This document shows, in pieces, positions 11,930 through 23,019 of a stretch of DNA of 64,000 bases (positions are counted from its first letter, which is position 1; the number at the start of each line of letters is the position of its first letter). The position numbers and the translations under genes are program-made. Origin of the DNA: Fasciola hepatica (lineage: Eukaryota > Platyhelminthes > Trematoda > Plagiorchiida > Fasciolidae); assembly GCA_948099385.1 (NCBI GenBank), contig CANUEZ040000001.1, forward strand, positions 1,500,501 through 1,564,500. Reading direction: 5' to 3'. The notes beneath the pieces are model-generated. The model was not told where the DNA came from and did no database searches. It saw only the letters and a program-made list of their open reading frames with translations.

Positions 11930-12640
11930 GCACTTTTTGGAAAGCAGCGGAAACTTTTCGCGTAAGCCTCGTCACACCGACTCCGTAGGTTCACGCTTAG
12001 GCAACTTTCCCCTACAGTGCCTCTAGGTGTATATCGAGACACCATTTGAACCAAGCGCCATCCTTCTTCTTCAACACCGATGCGGGTTGTGTTACAGGGG
12101 TTGGTTGCCCTTCATGAATGACGGCAAACTAGTGGAAGACCGGTCGACGGAGGCTTCAGCAGCGTGAGGGCTGGCCCCGCATTCAGTCCTTCATCCAAGG
12201 AGGAAAGCCTGCTTGCAATTTCAGACTTATGTCACCACGAAAGATCATCCTCGAACCAATCATGTTGCCACGAACACGTCGATAGTACCAGGGGAAGAGA
12301 TCAAGAGACCTAAGACGATCCCTCTACTTGGTCCCACGCAAGCCACTGACGAGTCTCGTCACGGAGCGTTGCACTTTCTCCAGTTTCACCGGCTCACCTA
12401 TAGCGCGGGGTAGGTTGCATCACCTTTGAATTGAAGTCTCGAACGACCACGGAAAACGCACAATTATTGGATACCATCTGGTCCAGGTGACCGATGTGAT
12501 TTCAGCTTCTTTGGCGCCTTGCCGAGCTCATCTGGAAGGAAGGGCAACAGCATGAGAGAAACATCCGTACAACGCAGTGACGGCGGTGGTGTTTACCCTG
12601 TCGCATACAAAGATGCGTAATGACGCACAAGGATATCTGC
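11930..12640 (-). mobile_element. Family F non-LTR retrotransposon remnant (RT C-terminus)
   Basis: On the minus strand, around 12,385-12,240, the sequence reads LEKVQRSVTRLVSGLRGTK, a stop, then RDRLRSLDLFPWYYRRVRG. This is the conserved post-palm segment of CR1-like RTs (family form: LExVQRxATRxVxGL...RLxxLxLxxLxYRRxRGDxI). The upstream part toward 12,620 is too decayed to read. Downstream (toward 11,940) lies the SCLSVNL block shared with 10,430-10,505. Only the 3' end of the element is left. Its 5' boundary abuts the truncated start of family A copy A2 on the other strand near 12,650. Confidence 0.65.
11940..12010 (-). repeat. Short conserved block, copy 2
   Basis: Partner of 10,430-10,505. 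The shared core includes GACGAGGCTTACGCGAAAAG on the minus strand. It lies some 230 bases past the recognisable family F RT motif and in the same orientation. Confidence 0.55.
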
Positions 12641-12659
12641 TGTTTAAACGTCCGTTTCC

Positions 12660-14098
12660 CCGGTCGATTAGGGTCTGATAACCCACCATCTTTGCAGACT
12701 GATAAATTTTATTTTACTACCTCTTGACATACCTGTCATAAAGTGAATAGTTCACCGAACGCTTCGATATGCTTTCTATCCATGTGCCTCTCAAATTTTG
12801 TGGCCCGCGAATAACTCTTTCTATTCTGCTCGATAAATTCCTCTCTTTATGAAGACCAACAACACATCCTTCAAATATGTTAGAATTTCCGCCAGTGTTA
12901 ATTATTTCCTATACCATTTATGCATCTACTCCATACCTACAGCTCACATCGCTCAAAAATAGCCGAACCGAATACTTGACAATGAGTCTCCCATTTGCCG
13001 GGCGTCATTATCATTATGGTCCATTTCAATTTTCTCTAATAGCCCTCTGTGTGCACTTATTTTATCCTGTTGTATACTCTGACTTTCTATCTGCGCTTTC
13101 TTTTGCCGTTTTTGATTACGCATCTCGACCAAAAAGCTGAATATTCCCGTCACTAAGCTACGCCACCACCAGAAGTTCAAAGTTAATTTCTACTGCCTTC
13201 TCTGCTGAATGTCCCATTTTTTCTAAATCTGGTGTCTCATTTTCGTTTCTCGTACCAAGCTCATCGGTTCCGCAGCCGGCAATTCGTCGTTGCCGTGTGA
13301 TCTGCCTATCAAAACGGTCATCGGCTCACTTATCCACCCTGTACTCCACTATCGCTTCTGCACGCCTTTCGCCCCTGCAATCGCCACATAACGCAATTCA
13401 CGTTGATTTATTGCCATAACTCCACATCCTTGCTGTTACTTCGTGACATACACATGCCAATGGAAGTGAACCGCTGAACTCTTACCGGCTTCCCGCTGCC
13501 TACTTCTTCCATCACCGCTCTCAAAACCTCTTCCTCTATCCATGGGATTTGTTAGTCCCTTTCCTTGTGGTTGACTACGTCGGCTTCTCACATTTAGACA
13601 CAAACATCACACGGGCCGTTGATCCATGGCATTTTATGTCTGAGGATCCATTTTCTTACATGCATGGATTTTCCATCCATATACTCTTTACACCCTAATA
13701 CGTGAAAACGACTATTTGAATTCCCGTTGATGAACTCCTTTTTCTTCTCTCTTCGTTTTCCATAACAGGTATCCTTTGATTCAGCTGAAATTTCTAGTGT
13801 TGTGATTATTCCCGGTACTATTCATGCACTTACTCACCCTTTTTTAACCAACCCAAAGCACCTCCAGCCGGATTGACCATTTGACCCTGACCTTCAAATT
13901 TGCCGGGCACTATTGCAGTTTTAGTTCACTGTAACACTCTCTTCAATTCTCTGCATGCACGTGTTAGACCCTTTTGTAAATTCTCATTCCGACATCAATA
14001 TAGTCATCTGATCATACGCCCTAGCATGCTTCTGGCGCACCTGAAATATTGTTATCATTGCTATTGTTATTGTTATTATTATTATTGGTAATATTATA
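12660..14098 (+). mobile_element. Family A LINE, copy A2, 3' end only
   Basis: There is no coding part. The sequence aligns with 3' regions of other family A copies. Positions 12,690-13,080 match A1 5,740-6,150, including TTCACCGAACGC and GTGTGCACTTATTTT. Positions 13,400-14,098 match A4 32,480-33,150, including CGATTTATTGCCATAA-like sequence and the CCGGTACTATT motif. It ends GAAATATTGTTATCATTGC followed by a (TTA)n run to 14,090. This is a classic 5'-truncated insertion about 1.4 kb long. Short ORFs inside are non-coding. Confidence 0.75.
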
Positions 14099-14099
14099 A

Positions 14100-14880
14100 C
14101 CGTGTTGACGCCGGTTTCATGTCTAAGGTATGCATAAAACCGCTCGAGTGCAGTAACGAAGTCTCCACCAAGCATGGCTTCAAAAACGTTTACCCCCTCC
14201 ATGTTCATGACGACCGCATATTTTGGATGGTTTTCTACCGCTCGTACCCACCTCCGGTATCCCGATTTTGTTGCCATGCACGGTTTCCTCGGTGGAGAGC
14301 ACTTTGCATCTTACGATCCGACCACAGAAGACCTTTGCTATACCTTCGCGAACGAGCGGGGGCGCGAACGTACGTGTTAGTCCAATGATCCCTTCCCGTA
14401 TTGTGGGCCAACGGGATTCTTCACCAACCGGACCCGCGCCAGTTAGCACCACTGTTGATGCAGCTGCTTGCACTTCATCAAAGTTTGTTCGCCATGCGTA
14501 GCTTACCGTATGCGGTTCACCAAAATGAGTGGCGCCAATCCTCAAGTGGTTTGAGAGGACGGAGTAGTGGCTGGAACCAATCGGCCGAAGGTATCCAACT
14601 TCCTCAGTGTCAAATTGTCCTCGAGGTATTACAAGACCCAGAATGGGTGACTGGGGACCGTGAAACCGCGTCGACTCTCGTACGTGTTGTACAGAATCAA
14701 GCCCTCATGGGCCGCGACGAACGTCTGTACGAAGGGATCTGCGGACGGTCAGTAACAGCCCTCATCCGAATCGGCGAGCAGCACATTGAAGCCCCCGTGG
14801 ATACTGCAGTGCCTGTCATAGCCCCACCGCTGAAGTTCGTCACAGACAACCGCGAAGACTACGCCGGATGACCTGTACAC
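14100..14880. other. CpG-rich island with long overlapping ORFs on both strands, identity unknown
   Basis: Composition changes sharply at the A2 tail: this 0.8-kb segment is richer in G+C and CpG than its T/C-rich neighbours. The plus strand is open 14,401-14,871 (156 codons); the minus strand is open 14,545-14,180 (121 codons) and 14,277-13,984 (97 codons). The minus-strand ORFs contain ordinary-looking globular sequence such as GGDFVTALERFYAYLRHE and VVLTGAGPVGEESRWP. I cannot assign a family. Possibilities are a gene or gag fragment of an unseen element, a processed pseudogene, or chance ORFs in GC-rich DNA. Confidence 0.35.
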
Positions 14881-16690
14881 ACGGCCTATTGTGACATGGC
14901 CACTAGATGTAAAACGAACCCCGCACCACGAGATTTCCCAGAACCCCTTGGGATCGGAAAACTGCTTAGCTGGTAGGCAATTAATTCAGACTGTACAACG
15001 ATAATGACAACAGAAGCAAAAAACAATAATTCTGTATTTTCCTACAGAAGTCGAGGGGCCATCATGAAAGTATGATCAGAATTTATAATATCGTTCAACG
15101 AGATTGAAGCTTCAAAAATGTCCTGAAGAGAGCCGCACACTACAGCAGCAGAGGAATAAGTCTAGGGAGAGTTTGAATAAAGTTAAATGTCAACGGAACG
15201 CAAGCAAGCATGATTCAGTTTTTGGTCAAGTGTTGCAATGGTAAAGAATCAGCCGGATGTAAGAATGCTGAGAAGAACTTTGACTTTAGGCACTCAAACA
15301 ACGGTATTCGCAGGGATGTCGCAAGCAAAATGTCATTGAAGCATGCCCAAGCTTTCTAAAAGGGGTATTTGCGGTGAGTCTAACAGATAGGTAAGAATTT
15401 CAAGAAGATACGCAGAGGAATGCAAATTTTCATAGACTTGTGAATATGAAAAAGAAAAGTGTTGTCCAGAAATATGAGGTAATTTTCATGAGAAGTACCA
15501 TGCATCGCCTAGTGTTGCAGGTGTGCAGCTGGTGGAAGAAGTATGGGGTTCCAAGAAGGCATAGTCGGCAAGCGGAATACGGCTTCCTGGAAGAGCAAAA
15601 TAAAGCGAGGAATATGGGCGAAAACCCCCGCAATAGTCCAAGTTACCCTAGTAAAATGACCAGTTTATTATTCTTTTGCATTTCCTTTGGCTTTTCTCTG
15701 CCTGTACTGAGGGCTCTAGGCGAGAGTTGTCTACAGATTTTGTTTGCCTTTTCATCGTGGGAAGGAGGAGAGCATCGCCGAAACTGGATGGTTCGTAATT
15801 CAATTAGGAACCTTCTCAAGGAAGATTAAAGTGCTTTGACTCCAAGAGATTGTTGTGTTAGTAAATTCCCTGCAGGCCTCAGCTGGGCATATGCAGCAAT
15901 ATCAAGACTTCGTGTAGGTAAACCCTGGTGGCCTGATTGGGTTCGCGGCAGACGGCCATGGGTACGGTTTTAAACGGGCAGAGAAGGGGTTAGGCTGTCT
16001 GAGCGACGTATTACAGCTAAGCAACGCAATTACTTGGCGGTTCTTAAGTTCAAAAGACAGAAGGTTGCCGTCTGGAAATTGTTCCAGCAGAGCGTCGGTG
16101 TCGGCATAGTGACAGATAAGGGTGAGTGGTTGGGATTGATGAAAAATGGTCCGAGTAAAATAGAAAGTAATTGGTATGGTAAGTAGGTGTTTCTCAGAGC
16201 TAACTGAGCTTGCACTATTAGGTCTGGTTACCGATTGCCAGTTCTTCGTAGTACCGGGAAATCCTATCGTTTTAGGTTTATAGAGCTTGGAGGTGCTTTG
16301 GAGCCATTGGGTCTAAAGGCTGCGCGAGAAAGTAGTTAGGAAGCATTGGGAACCTAAGAAGAGGATTCACTTATTAGGTCTAGAGGATGTATGACAAATT
16401 CTACCATGCGGCCATCACAGGTATCAAGGCTGCAGCCGGATTATACCTGGAACTTAAACTGCTATTCCTTTTAGTAGGTCAAGAAGACATGTGACCCATT
16501 CTGTCTTGGCACATTTGCGGGTCTGATGCTGCATGTCGGTGCTGGGTACTGGCATATGGAAGGTCGCTTTGGGGTTGGGCTACAAACTGGTGAAGAGGAT
16601 GCATACTGGAATATAGAGCGCACCGCCTTCTCACAAATATAGGTGAAATATATATGTGTGAGCAAAAAAACAAGAGCGGTTTTCCCCAAG
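14881..16690. other. Unassigned 1.8-kb stretch, pyrimidine-rich on the minus strand
   Basis: No recognised gene. The minus strand here is T/C-rich with hydrophobic short ORFs (15,633-15,430, 16,215-16,030, 16,749-16,471), the same texture that family A 3' regions show on their sense strand. It may therefore be an old minus-strand LINE 3' region. The plus-strand ORF 15,440-15,829 (129 codons) has no recognisable domain. Confidence 0.35.
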
Positions 16691-16754
16691 TTCTGAGACC
16701 CAACTCCTATCGCCACAGCGATCCCAATAGTCTTGCCCCTGGCATCCATGCTTT

Positions 16755-17370
16755 GCGCACACCGACAATGAACTCCTTCCTACAGGTTCTTCTTAACACT
16801 AGATCAATATTCAGAAGAATATCGCATCTGCGATGTCTGGCGTTTACCACAAACTCTGACATTATACTACTAACTGAATCCTGGCTGTCAGATGATGCCT
16901 CGCTTGACCTTGTTCGCATAGCTGGGTATCAATGCTTCTCGAGCGCCTGCCAGCCCAGGCGTGGAGGGGGCTGTTTAGCCTTTGTCAAATGCCCTACCCG
17001 CCCCTCTCTTCTCCTTATTGAGGATTCGTTATGGCTATCTATTCACGCCTCCGGCCAGAACCTCCTCCCTAGTTGCGGCTACGTCCCCCGGGTCTGGGCC
17101 CCCTACGAAAATTGACTCTGCCGTGGATGTCTCTAATGCTGCACTTGATTATCGTGCCAGTGCAAAAATCATTGCGGGTAACTTTAACCTTATACTAGCC
17201 TTCCCGCACTCCCCACCTTCCTTTCCTGCACCCGTCTTGGTGGATGGATCGAGCAAGTCTCCCGCCCTACTAGAAGGAACAAAATCTTGGACCTAGTATT
17301 CTCTATTGATGTTCCTGATATGACCACCCAGGTTACGGGTAGTGACAACCGTATTGTCAGGTGCAAGTTC
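16755..17370 (+). pseudogene. A3 APE-type endonuclease domain
   Basis: The frame open at 16,654-17,115 starts the nuclease with LLNTRSIFRRISHLRCLA, then ILLTESWLSDD (the catalytic glutamate is in TES) and RRGGGCLAFVK. A frameshift near 17,060-17,100 moves the frame. The domain ends in the frame open from 17,287 with LDLVFS followed by GSDNRIVRCKF. The final nuclease motif should be S-D-H; here the catalytic histidine is asparagine, so the domain would be inactive even if the frame were whole. The GDFN motif reads AGNFN near 17,177. Confidence 0.75.
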
Positions 17371-17599
17371 AGCTGTCCTCATCCGATACAGTCCTCTCCC
17401 CCTGTTTTGACCTCCTACCGTTCCCGTAACTGGCTCCTAGTGCCAGTGATAATCCGTTCCCCTAACTGGGACAAATGTTTTTCTTCCCCTGATTCCATCA
17501 CTGTTGTGATTTCTCCCTGCTCCAACCTCCTTCACTGCTCAGGTACCGCCAACCCATGTGCCGATCAGTGCCCCACGTCCAGCAGCTCAGGCCTGTCAC

Positions 17600-19475
17600 T
17601 TTTAGAACGTGAGCTGGTTGAGCCGCGATTTACCTTCGCTAGATCACGCGACTTTAAAATTCTTGTGCGCATAAACCAGCTACAACTGAAGCTGTGTCGC
17701 ATGGCCGATTCGTATCTGAGAAAGCAAGAAGCCATCGCCCCAGCACACTCAAAGAAATCTGGCTACCTGTCCAACCTGCTTAGTAAAAGGTCCAATCACT
17801 CCAATCATACCTCGCCCAAATTCTCCATCTACGGCTCATCCACCGCTAATACCCCAGCATCTATTTGTGAGGCCTTCAGTGAGCATATCTCTTCCTCCTT
17901 TATAAACTGCCCTGGTATTCCCCCTCCTACATTCCATCCCTGCACCTGTGCCCCCATTTCATCAATTCTCTTCACCCATCTAGAAATTGAAAATAAGTTT
18001 CCTATATTAACCCTTTCCCGAAACCTGGCCCAGATGATCTCCCACCGGCCCTCCTCCGCTTCGGTGGCCCCGACCTACCTTTATTGGTACTCAATGTATA
18101 CACCAACTCCATGTTTCACAGTTTCGTCCCACCTCAGTCGAAATCCTCCGTTATAATTCCGCGCTTCGGGGAGGGTGCATTTCAAAACCAACATAACTAT
18201 CGGCCCACTATTCACACCCCGGTCGTCCGCAAAATCATGGACAGAATTATCAAAAAACATTGTTCAGTACCTCTTTTCCTACAACCTGTTGAATCCTGGT
18301 TAGCACGCATTCTTGAACGCCCGTTCTTGCTCTTCCTGCCAGCTTGACTTTCTCAATGTCTTGTCGTCTGCTGTAGACGTCGATAACCCTGTAATCGTCC
18401 GGTACCCCGACAAGTCTAAGGCTTTTGACCGTGTTCTCATATGCATCTGTTGGCCAAAACCCGGTCTCTTGGTATTACTGATCCTCTCCTCTCCTGGCTA
18501 TCCTCGTATCTCTCTCCCAGATCACAAGCTGTGCTCAGTGACGGCATCTTGTCTTCCGCCAAAACAATTACTAGCGGCGTCATCCAGGGCAGTGTCCTAG
18601 GCCCATTACTATTCCTTATTTATATCAATGACATTTTCTCTTCTATTCGACACGGCACCCCTTTCCCCTTTGCCGAAGATATAAGAATAGTGTCCCCCTT
18701 TCTCCCTAATGATCTATCCCTGACCCTGTGCAAAATATCGCGTGACCTATCCTACCTACAAAACTTGGTGCCTCTCGTGGTTCATGAAATTCTCTGCGGA
18801 GAAAAGCTTCCTCCTACCATACAAGTGCGCCGTACCATCCGGCCAAATTTGTCTGGACGGCCTGCCGATCCCCATACACTCCATGGTTACTGATCTTGGC
18901 GCACGCTACTCTTGTTCCTTTAACTTCTCAGAACAGGCATCGTTCCAAATCGCTAAGGCTAAGCGAACCCTAGGCCTGATCAATCGGCGTTTCTTAATAC
19001 CGGCCAGTCGCCTCTCCAGGTATCTCTCACACGTGAGGCCGCTCCTAGAATATTGTCCCATTACCTCCAGCCTCTGGCCACGTTCCTATGTTGTATCTCT
19101 TGAGAACGTTCAGCATACTTTCACCAAAAGGCTGTTGGGCTTACCCCTAGCCCTAACATATCGCCAGCGCTGTGAGCTCCTACAAATTGAGCCTCTATGG
19201 ATTCGTCGCATGAGGCTCAACCTGGTTTTCCTCTTTAAGCTGACCCATAACCAGGCCTACACCTATTATCCTATCTCATTCGCTGCTCCCTGCCCCTACC
19301 CCACCCGACATCATGCCTTCCCTCTCCCTGTCCCTCATTCTAAACTCAGTCTGAAGTCCCGATTCTTTCTCTGGGCCTATTCCAAAATCTGAAACAAGCT
19401 CCCCATTAGCTTACGCGGTGCCTCCTCGCTGTTTGATTCTGGGTGCGCATTTTTGTCATACTTAAGAGTTCCCAG
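17600..19475 (+). pseudogene. A3 reverse transcriptase pseudogene
   Basis: RT is spread over frames 17,287-18,156, 18,084-18,347, 18,313-18,600, 18,441-18,893 and 18,742-19,392. NYRPTIHTPVVRKIMDRIIK (18,201-18,260) and KAFDRVLI (18,418-18,441) mark the fingers and box A. SGVIQGSVLGPLLFLIYIND lies at 18,573-18,632. The catalytic box at 18,669-18,680 reads F-A-E-D, so the first aspartate has become glutamate. The thumb includes ARYSCSFNFSEQ and RRRFLIPASRLSRYLSHVRP-type sequence. The expected W of WNKLP near 19,390 is a TGA stop (SKI-stop-NKLP), after which coding similarity runs to about 19,475. Confidence 0.8.
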
Positions 19476-20012
19476 AGCTACATTGCTCATAAATGAGCTC
19501 GTCTCCACCGACCTGGCCTGTGAAAGAGGCCTCACTACTGTAACCCTACTACCTCTGCGCCACAGGCCATTAGGTACATCCCCTTCCCGACACCTCCCCT
19601 CCCTCTAGTGCCGCGAACTACAGCCATTGCCTTCCCTGATCTACAGCGGACTTACCTCCTGCCTTCATAAGGTAACACTGTTGCTCACTCACGTTCATCT
19701 ATTATCCATCATTTTCCCTTTTACTCCTCGGATCCTTTGCTTCTCAGCTGGGACACAACCAGACTGCGCGTCTCTATTCCCTTTCACTTTCCAGTGATCC
19801 TCGATGACGGCCAACCACTTCGGGCGCTGTACTTACCACCTCCCTGGCAGGAGAACCTGGATGGACTGCCACACGGTCGTCTACCACTCGCTGTTTCAGT
19901 TGGCTCGCCTGTCCATGGTCTCACATCTTGGCCAATTGATCCTGAAGCACGACACCCTATCGCGGCCACTTTGTCTCCTGTACAGTTATCAATGAGCACT
20001 CGTGTCACTCCC

Positions 20013-20200
20013 AAGGGTGCGGGGCTCGGTCAGATCCACTGCTGTGGCCGGCGCACATCGGGCGTGCAGGCCGTCTGCAACGATGTGCGAGCGCGATTAG
20101 ACTGGTGGATCACACCTCCTATGTTCACTTCTCGAAGTATTTTAGGTTGGGCTCCCGGCGCATGGCCAGTCCCACCCATTAGCACCGGTTGCGGATGGCA
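20013..20200 (+). repeat. GC-rich conserved block of the family A 3' region (A3 copy)
   Basis: It aligns across about 150-180 bases with 36,303-36,490 (A5), 4,403 (A1) and 30,812 (A4). The core includes CGGTCAGATCCAC, GGCCGGCGCACATCGGGCG and GTCTGCAACGATGTGCG. The best pair, A3 and A5, agrees at roughly four bases in five by eye, well above the flanks. It lies about 540 bases after the end of RT coding. Confidence 0.75.
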
Positions 20201-21022
20201 CGCTCTAACTTTTCTCAGACTACCGAATCCAATGCTGTCGGCTGAAAATTGCATGTTCTCCATCATTTTTCCACCGGTTTGTTCACCTATAGTTCTTATC
20301 ATCTGTCACCACTTTCCATTTTTGTCGTTCTACCACAGTTTGCACACCCAACCGTTCTGTCCTTCCTCCTATCAGCTCTTTCTACGTCAGCTTTTATTGC
20401 ATTGAGTCACTATAGTCGTAACCACTCTTCTTTACCGACGCTCGCCAATATCTCTTTTTTCCATCTGCCGTCACTGCTGGCTTCTATTCTATATGCACCT
20501 GGTATTACCCCCTACTCAGAATGCCCACTGATAGCATTCTTATACCCCACTGACCGTTGTTTTTTTAAATCTCTCCTTGTTCTCTCTCCTCATGCCCAAT
20601 GCCATTATGCACCACTCACACCGCATCCATGACGAATCCGCATACTAGAACCTGCCGCTCCAAACTTTGCTTCTTTTAGAGTCGCATTTATTATCTGAAC
20701 ACCACCACCATATTTTCCTTTCTTGGCTCCGCGATTCCTTTGTGGTTCTTTCCAATAGGCAGTGTCCCGATTAGCATCCACCTGCCTAATTCACCGTTTC
20801 AATTGTCTGCTGGCATGCAGCTTTCCAGCTGCATCTCCTCGACTCGTTCACGCATTCATTTCTTGGGTCTTTTTGTTCCATTACTGGTTCGCTTATCTTG
20901 GGACTTTCTGCCTCCTTCTCCGCCTCCTTCGTGTTTCGTCTGCAGCAAAGTGATCTGACTGGTCACGTCTTACCTGTGTCACCTTGGTCATTGCTTTCAT
21001 CCCTTGATCCGGTTATTGCTCG

Positions 21023-22730
21023 CTACAAGCATTTTTCTGCATGCCTTTCTGTGTGGTCCGTCTTTCCATGTTCCACCGATTGTAAAGACAACGTTACGTC
21101 ATGAGGTTCTTTTACAGTTCCAAATCGTTTGATCTGTCACTACCCGGTTCCTCTGGTTCGTCACCGCATATCGCGCCTGCATTGATCAAATAACTAGACG
21201 AATTTTTACCCGATCTCTTCGATCATATCCTTCATCATCCCTCGTTTATGATCCGCTCCTCACGGCCGGCATCACTTTTGTGCTTCTTCAGTCTTCTCTA
21301 TTTGTTGATCCACCATGTTATCTCGTCAAGCGAATCTTCGTCTGAATTTTCCCAAGTCAATTACACACACTTGGATCCCATTCTATCTCCATCTTCCAAT
21401 CACTGGTACTTTTCTTCCCCTAGTACTCCATTGCTCTTTGCTCCTGCCCCTCGCATATATGTTTACGTACCTATATGTATATATACACAAACATATATTT
21501 ACACTTGCATACATACATTTGCACTGTATCCTGCACTTCTTCGCCGGCTATTTCGAGTGCTATCATTCCGGTAACCTCTGCGATACGCGTCCACTCGTTT
21601 TACATCTGCACCTTATATTTACCACATAAATCCCTACAGATTGTTCTTGCCATTCGTACAACCCCTCACATAATCCAATGTTTACCACGCGTTCTACGAT
21701 GATTTTTGTGCCCTATACGCTGACCATCTACTGCAGTGTAGCATAGCCTAGTCACTATATGATCCCCAGCAATGTATCCCTCTTTTTTATCCACCCTCTC
21801 CCGCCACCACCCTTCCCCACATCAATTTTAACCCCTTTCATGCATACCTGACAGTTTTCAGATATCCCCAATTGGACTACAGGCATTTTCTGTGTGCCTT
21901 ACAATTTGGTCTGCTTTTCCATGTTCCACTGATTGTAAAGACAACATTACGTCATGATATTCCTTTACAGTTCCAAATCGTTTGATCTGTCACTATCCGA
22001 TTCCTCTGATCCGTCACCACATATCACACCTGCATTGATCAAATAATTAGACCCATTCTCACCTGTTCTCCTCGATCCTATCCTTCATCTTCACTCTTCT
22101 ATAAACTGCTCCTCAGAGTCTTCATCTCTTCGGTGCTTTCGCATTCCTTCTTTCTCTCTGTTGGGCCGCCATGTGCACTTGTCATGAAGATAATCCACCA
22201 CGTTATCCCAAAGTTAATTCCACAACCCTTTGATCTAATCTTACCTACTCCTCCTAATGACTGATAATTTCTTTCTAGGACTCCCTTGTTACTGCTCCTG
22301 CCCCTCTTACATCTGTACATATACATAATATATATCTATATACTTGCGCGTATATGTATATATGCACGCGCTCTGTATTTTGCAGTTCCTTACCAGCCAT
22401 TTCTCTTGCTATCATCCAACCGACCGCCATGATATGCATCCACCAATCCTACATCTGTGCCTCACATCTACCGTATCCAATTCTTATAAACCGTTTTTGT
22501 CATCTGATCCACCCTCTACGACTTGTATTGCTCGCTGCCTGTTTTACGATGAGTTTTGTGTCCTGTCCGCCGACCATCCACTGCGGAGTACCAAGGCTTC
22601 ATTGATACTTAATCCACTGCAGTGCACCTCACTTTTTTCTCCATCGTCCCTCGCCACTGCAGTTTCTTATACCGATATCTAGGGTTTCTCATGTATATCA
22701 GTCGACCCTCAGATGTCTCCACCCGGACCA
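21023..22730 (+). repeat. Tandem duplication of an approximately 850-bp unit
   Basis: Unit 1 runs from about 21,023 to 21,876 and unit 2 from about 21,877 to 22,730. Anchor pairs at constant spacing include CTACAAGCATTTT/CTACAGGCATTTT (21,023/21,877), TGTAAAGACAAC (21,081/21,934), AGTTCCAAATCGTTTGATCT, CTGCAGTGTA/CTGCGGAGTA (21,731/22,581) and ATGCATACCTGAC/ATGTATATCAGTC (21,840/22,691). Spacing stays at 850-854 bases. Identity by eye is about 70-80 percent, so the duplication is old but still in register. Confidence 0.8.
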
Positions 22731-23019
22731 GTCATACTCCCTATCTGACCTTGACTTTCAAACTCACCGGGACTCCATTTATATCCGCCCTTGAGTTCAT
22801 TTAAACTCCCTACAATCTCTATGGTGTGCATACACTTATCCTATTTTCATCCTATTTTATTCCCCCTTCTGATCCCACTTATTCCACTTTTTCATGCAAA
22901 TTTTCACATTTTCATCGATTATACCTGTCCATCCAATCACTTGTATCAACAAAATCACGCACGAGGCATGATTTGGGCGTCTCCAAAATGAACCAATACT
23001 ATTATATTTCATATTAATT

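Larger units (their letters stand above)
16690..23018 (+). mobile_element. Family A LINE, copy A3, slightly 5'-truncated, longest copy
   Basis: Similarity to A4 begins near 16,697 (GAGACCCAACTCCTATCGCC; A4 has a close match near 27,903), so the proline-rich 5' region is missing. EN occupies about 16,755-17,370, a linker follows to about 18,000, and RT plus C-terminus run to about 19,475. The 3' region is 3.5 kb, lengthened by an 850-bp tandem duplication at 21,023-22,730. The end reads ATGAACCAATACTATTATAT near 22,990, a decayed form of the GAAATAAACCATTATT terminus. Element G begins directly afterwards. Confidence 0.8.
19393..23018 (+). other. A3 3' region: long, T/C-rich, non-coding
   Basis: It starts with RT C-terminal remains. 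CTTCTCAGCTGGGACACAAC near 19,738 then matches GATCCTCAGCTGGGGCATAC in A4 (30,538) and GATCCTCAGCTGGGAGCACC in A5 (36,059). The GC-rich block follows at 20,013. The rest is strongly pyrimidine-biased with many overlapping short ORFs that I regard as non-coding. It includes an AT microsatellite-like run (21,455-21,520, with a counterpart at 22,317-22,370) and the tandem duplication described separately. Confidence 0.65.

Noticed and set aside
20030..20302. Minus-strand frame SLQTACTPDVRRPQQWI shared with 36,225-36,425, as an antisense gene
   Set aside because: In A1 and A5 the frame meets a stop at the same position after RWI and flanking residues are not conserved; the similarity follows from the DNA block.
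19737..20405. Plus-strand ORF of 222 codons downstream of A3 RT, possible second family A gene
   Set aside because: The matching regions of A4 and A5 do not keep the frame open, and the sequence is pyrimidine-biased, which favours chance open frames.
22317..22370. TATATA-rich runs (also 4,316, 21,455, 46,521, 52,329) as promoters or origins
   Set aside because: They are scattered within LINE 3' regions without a fixed position relative to any gene.
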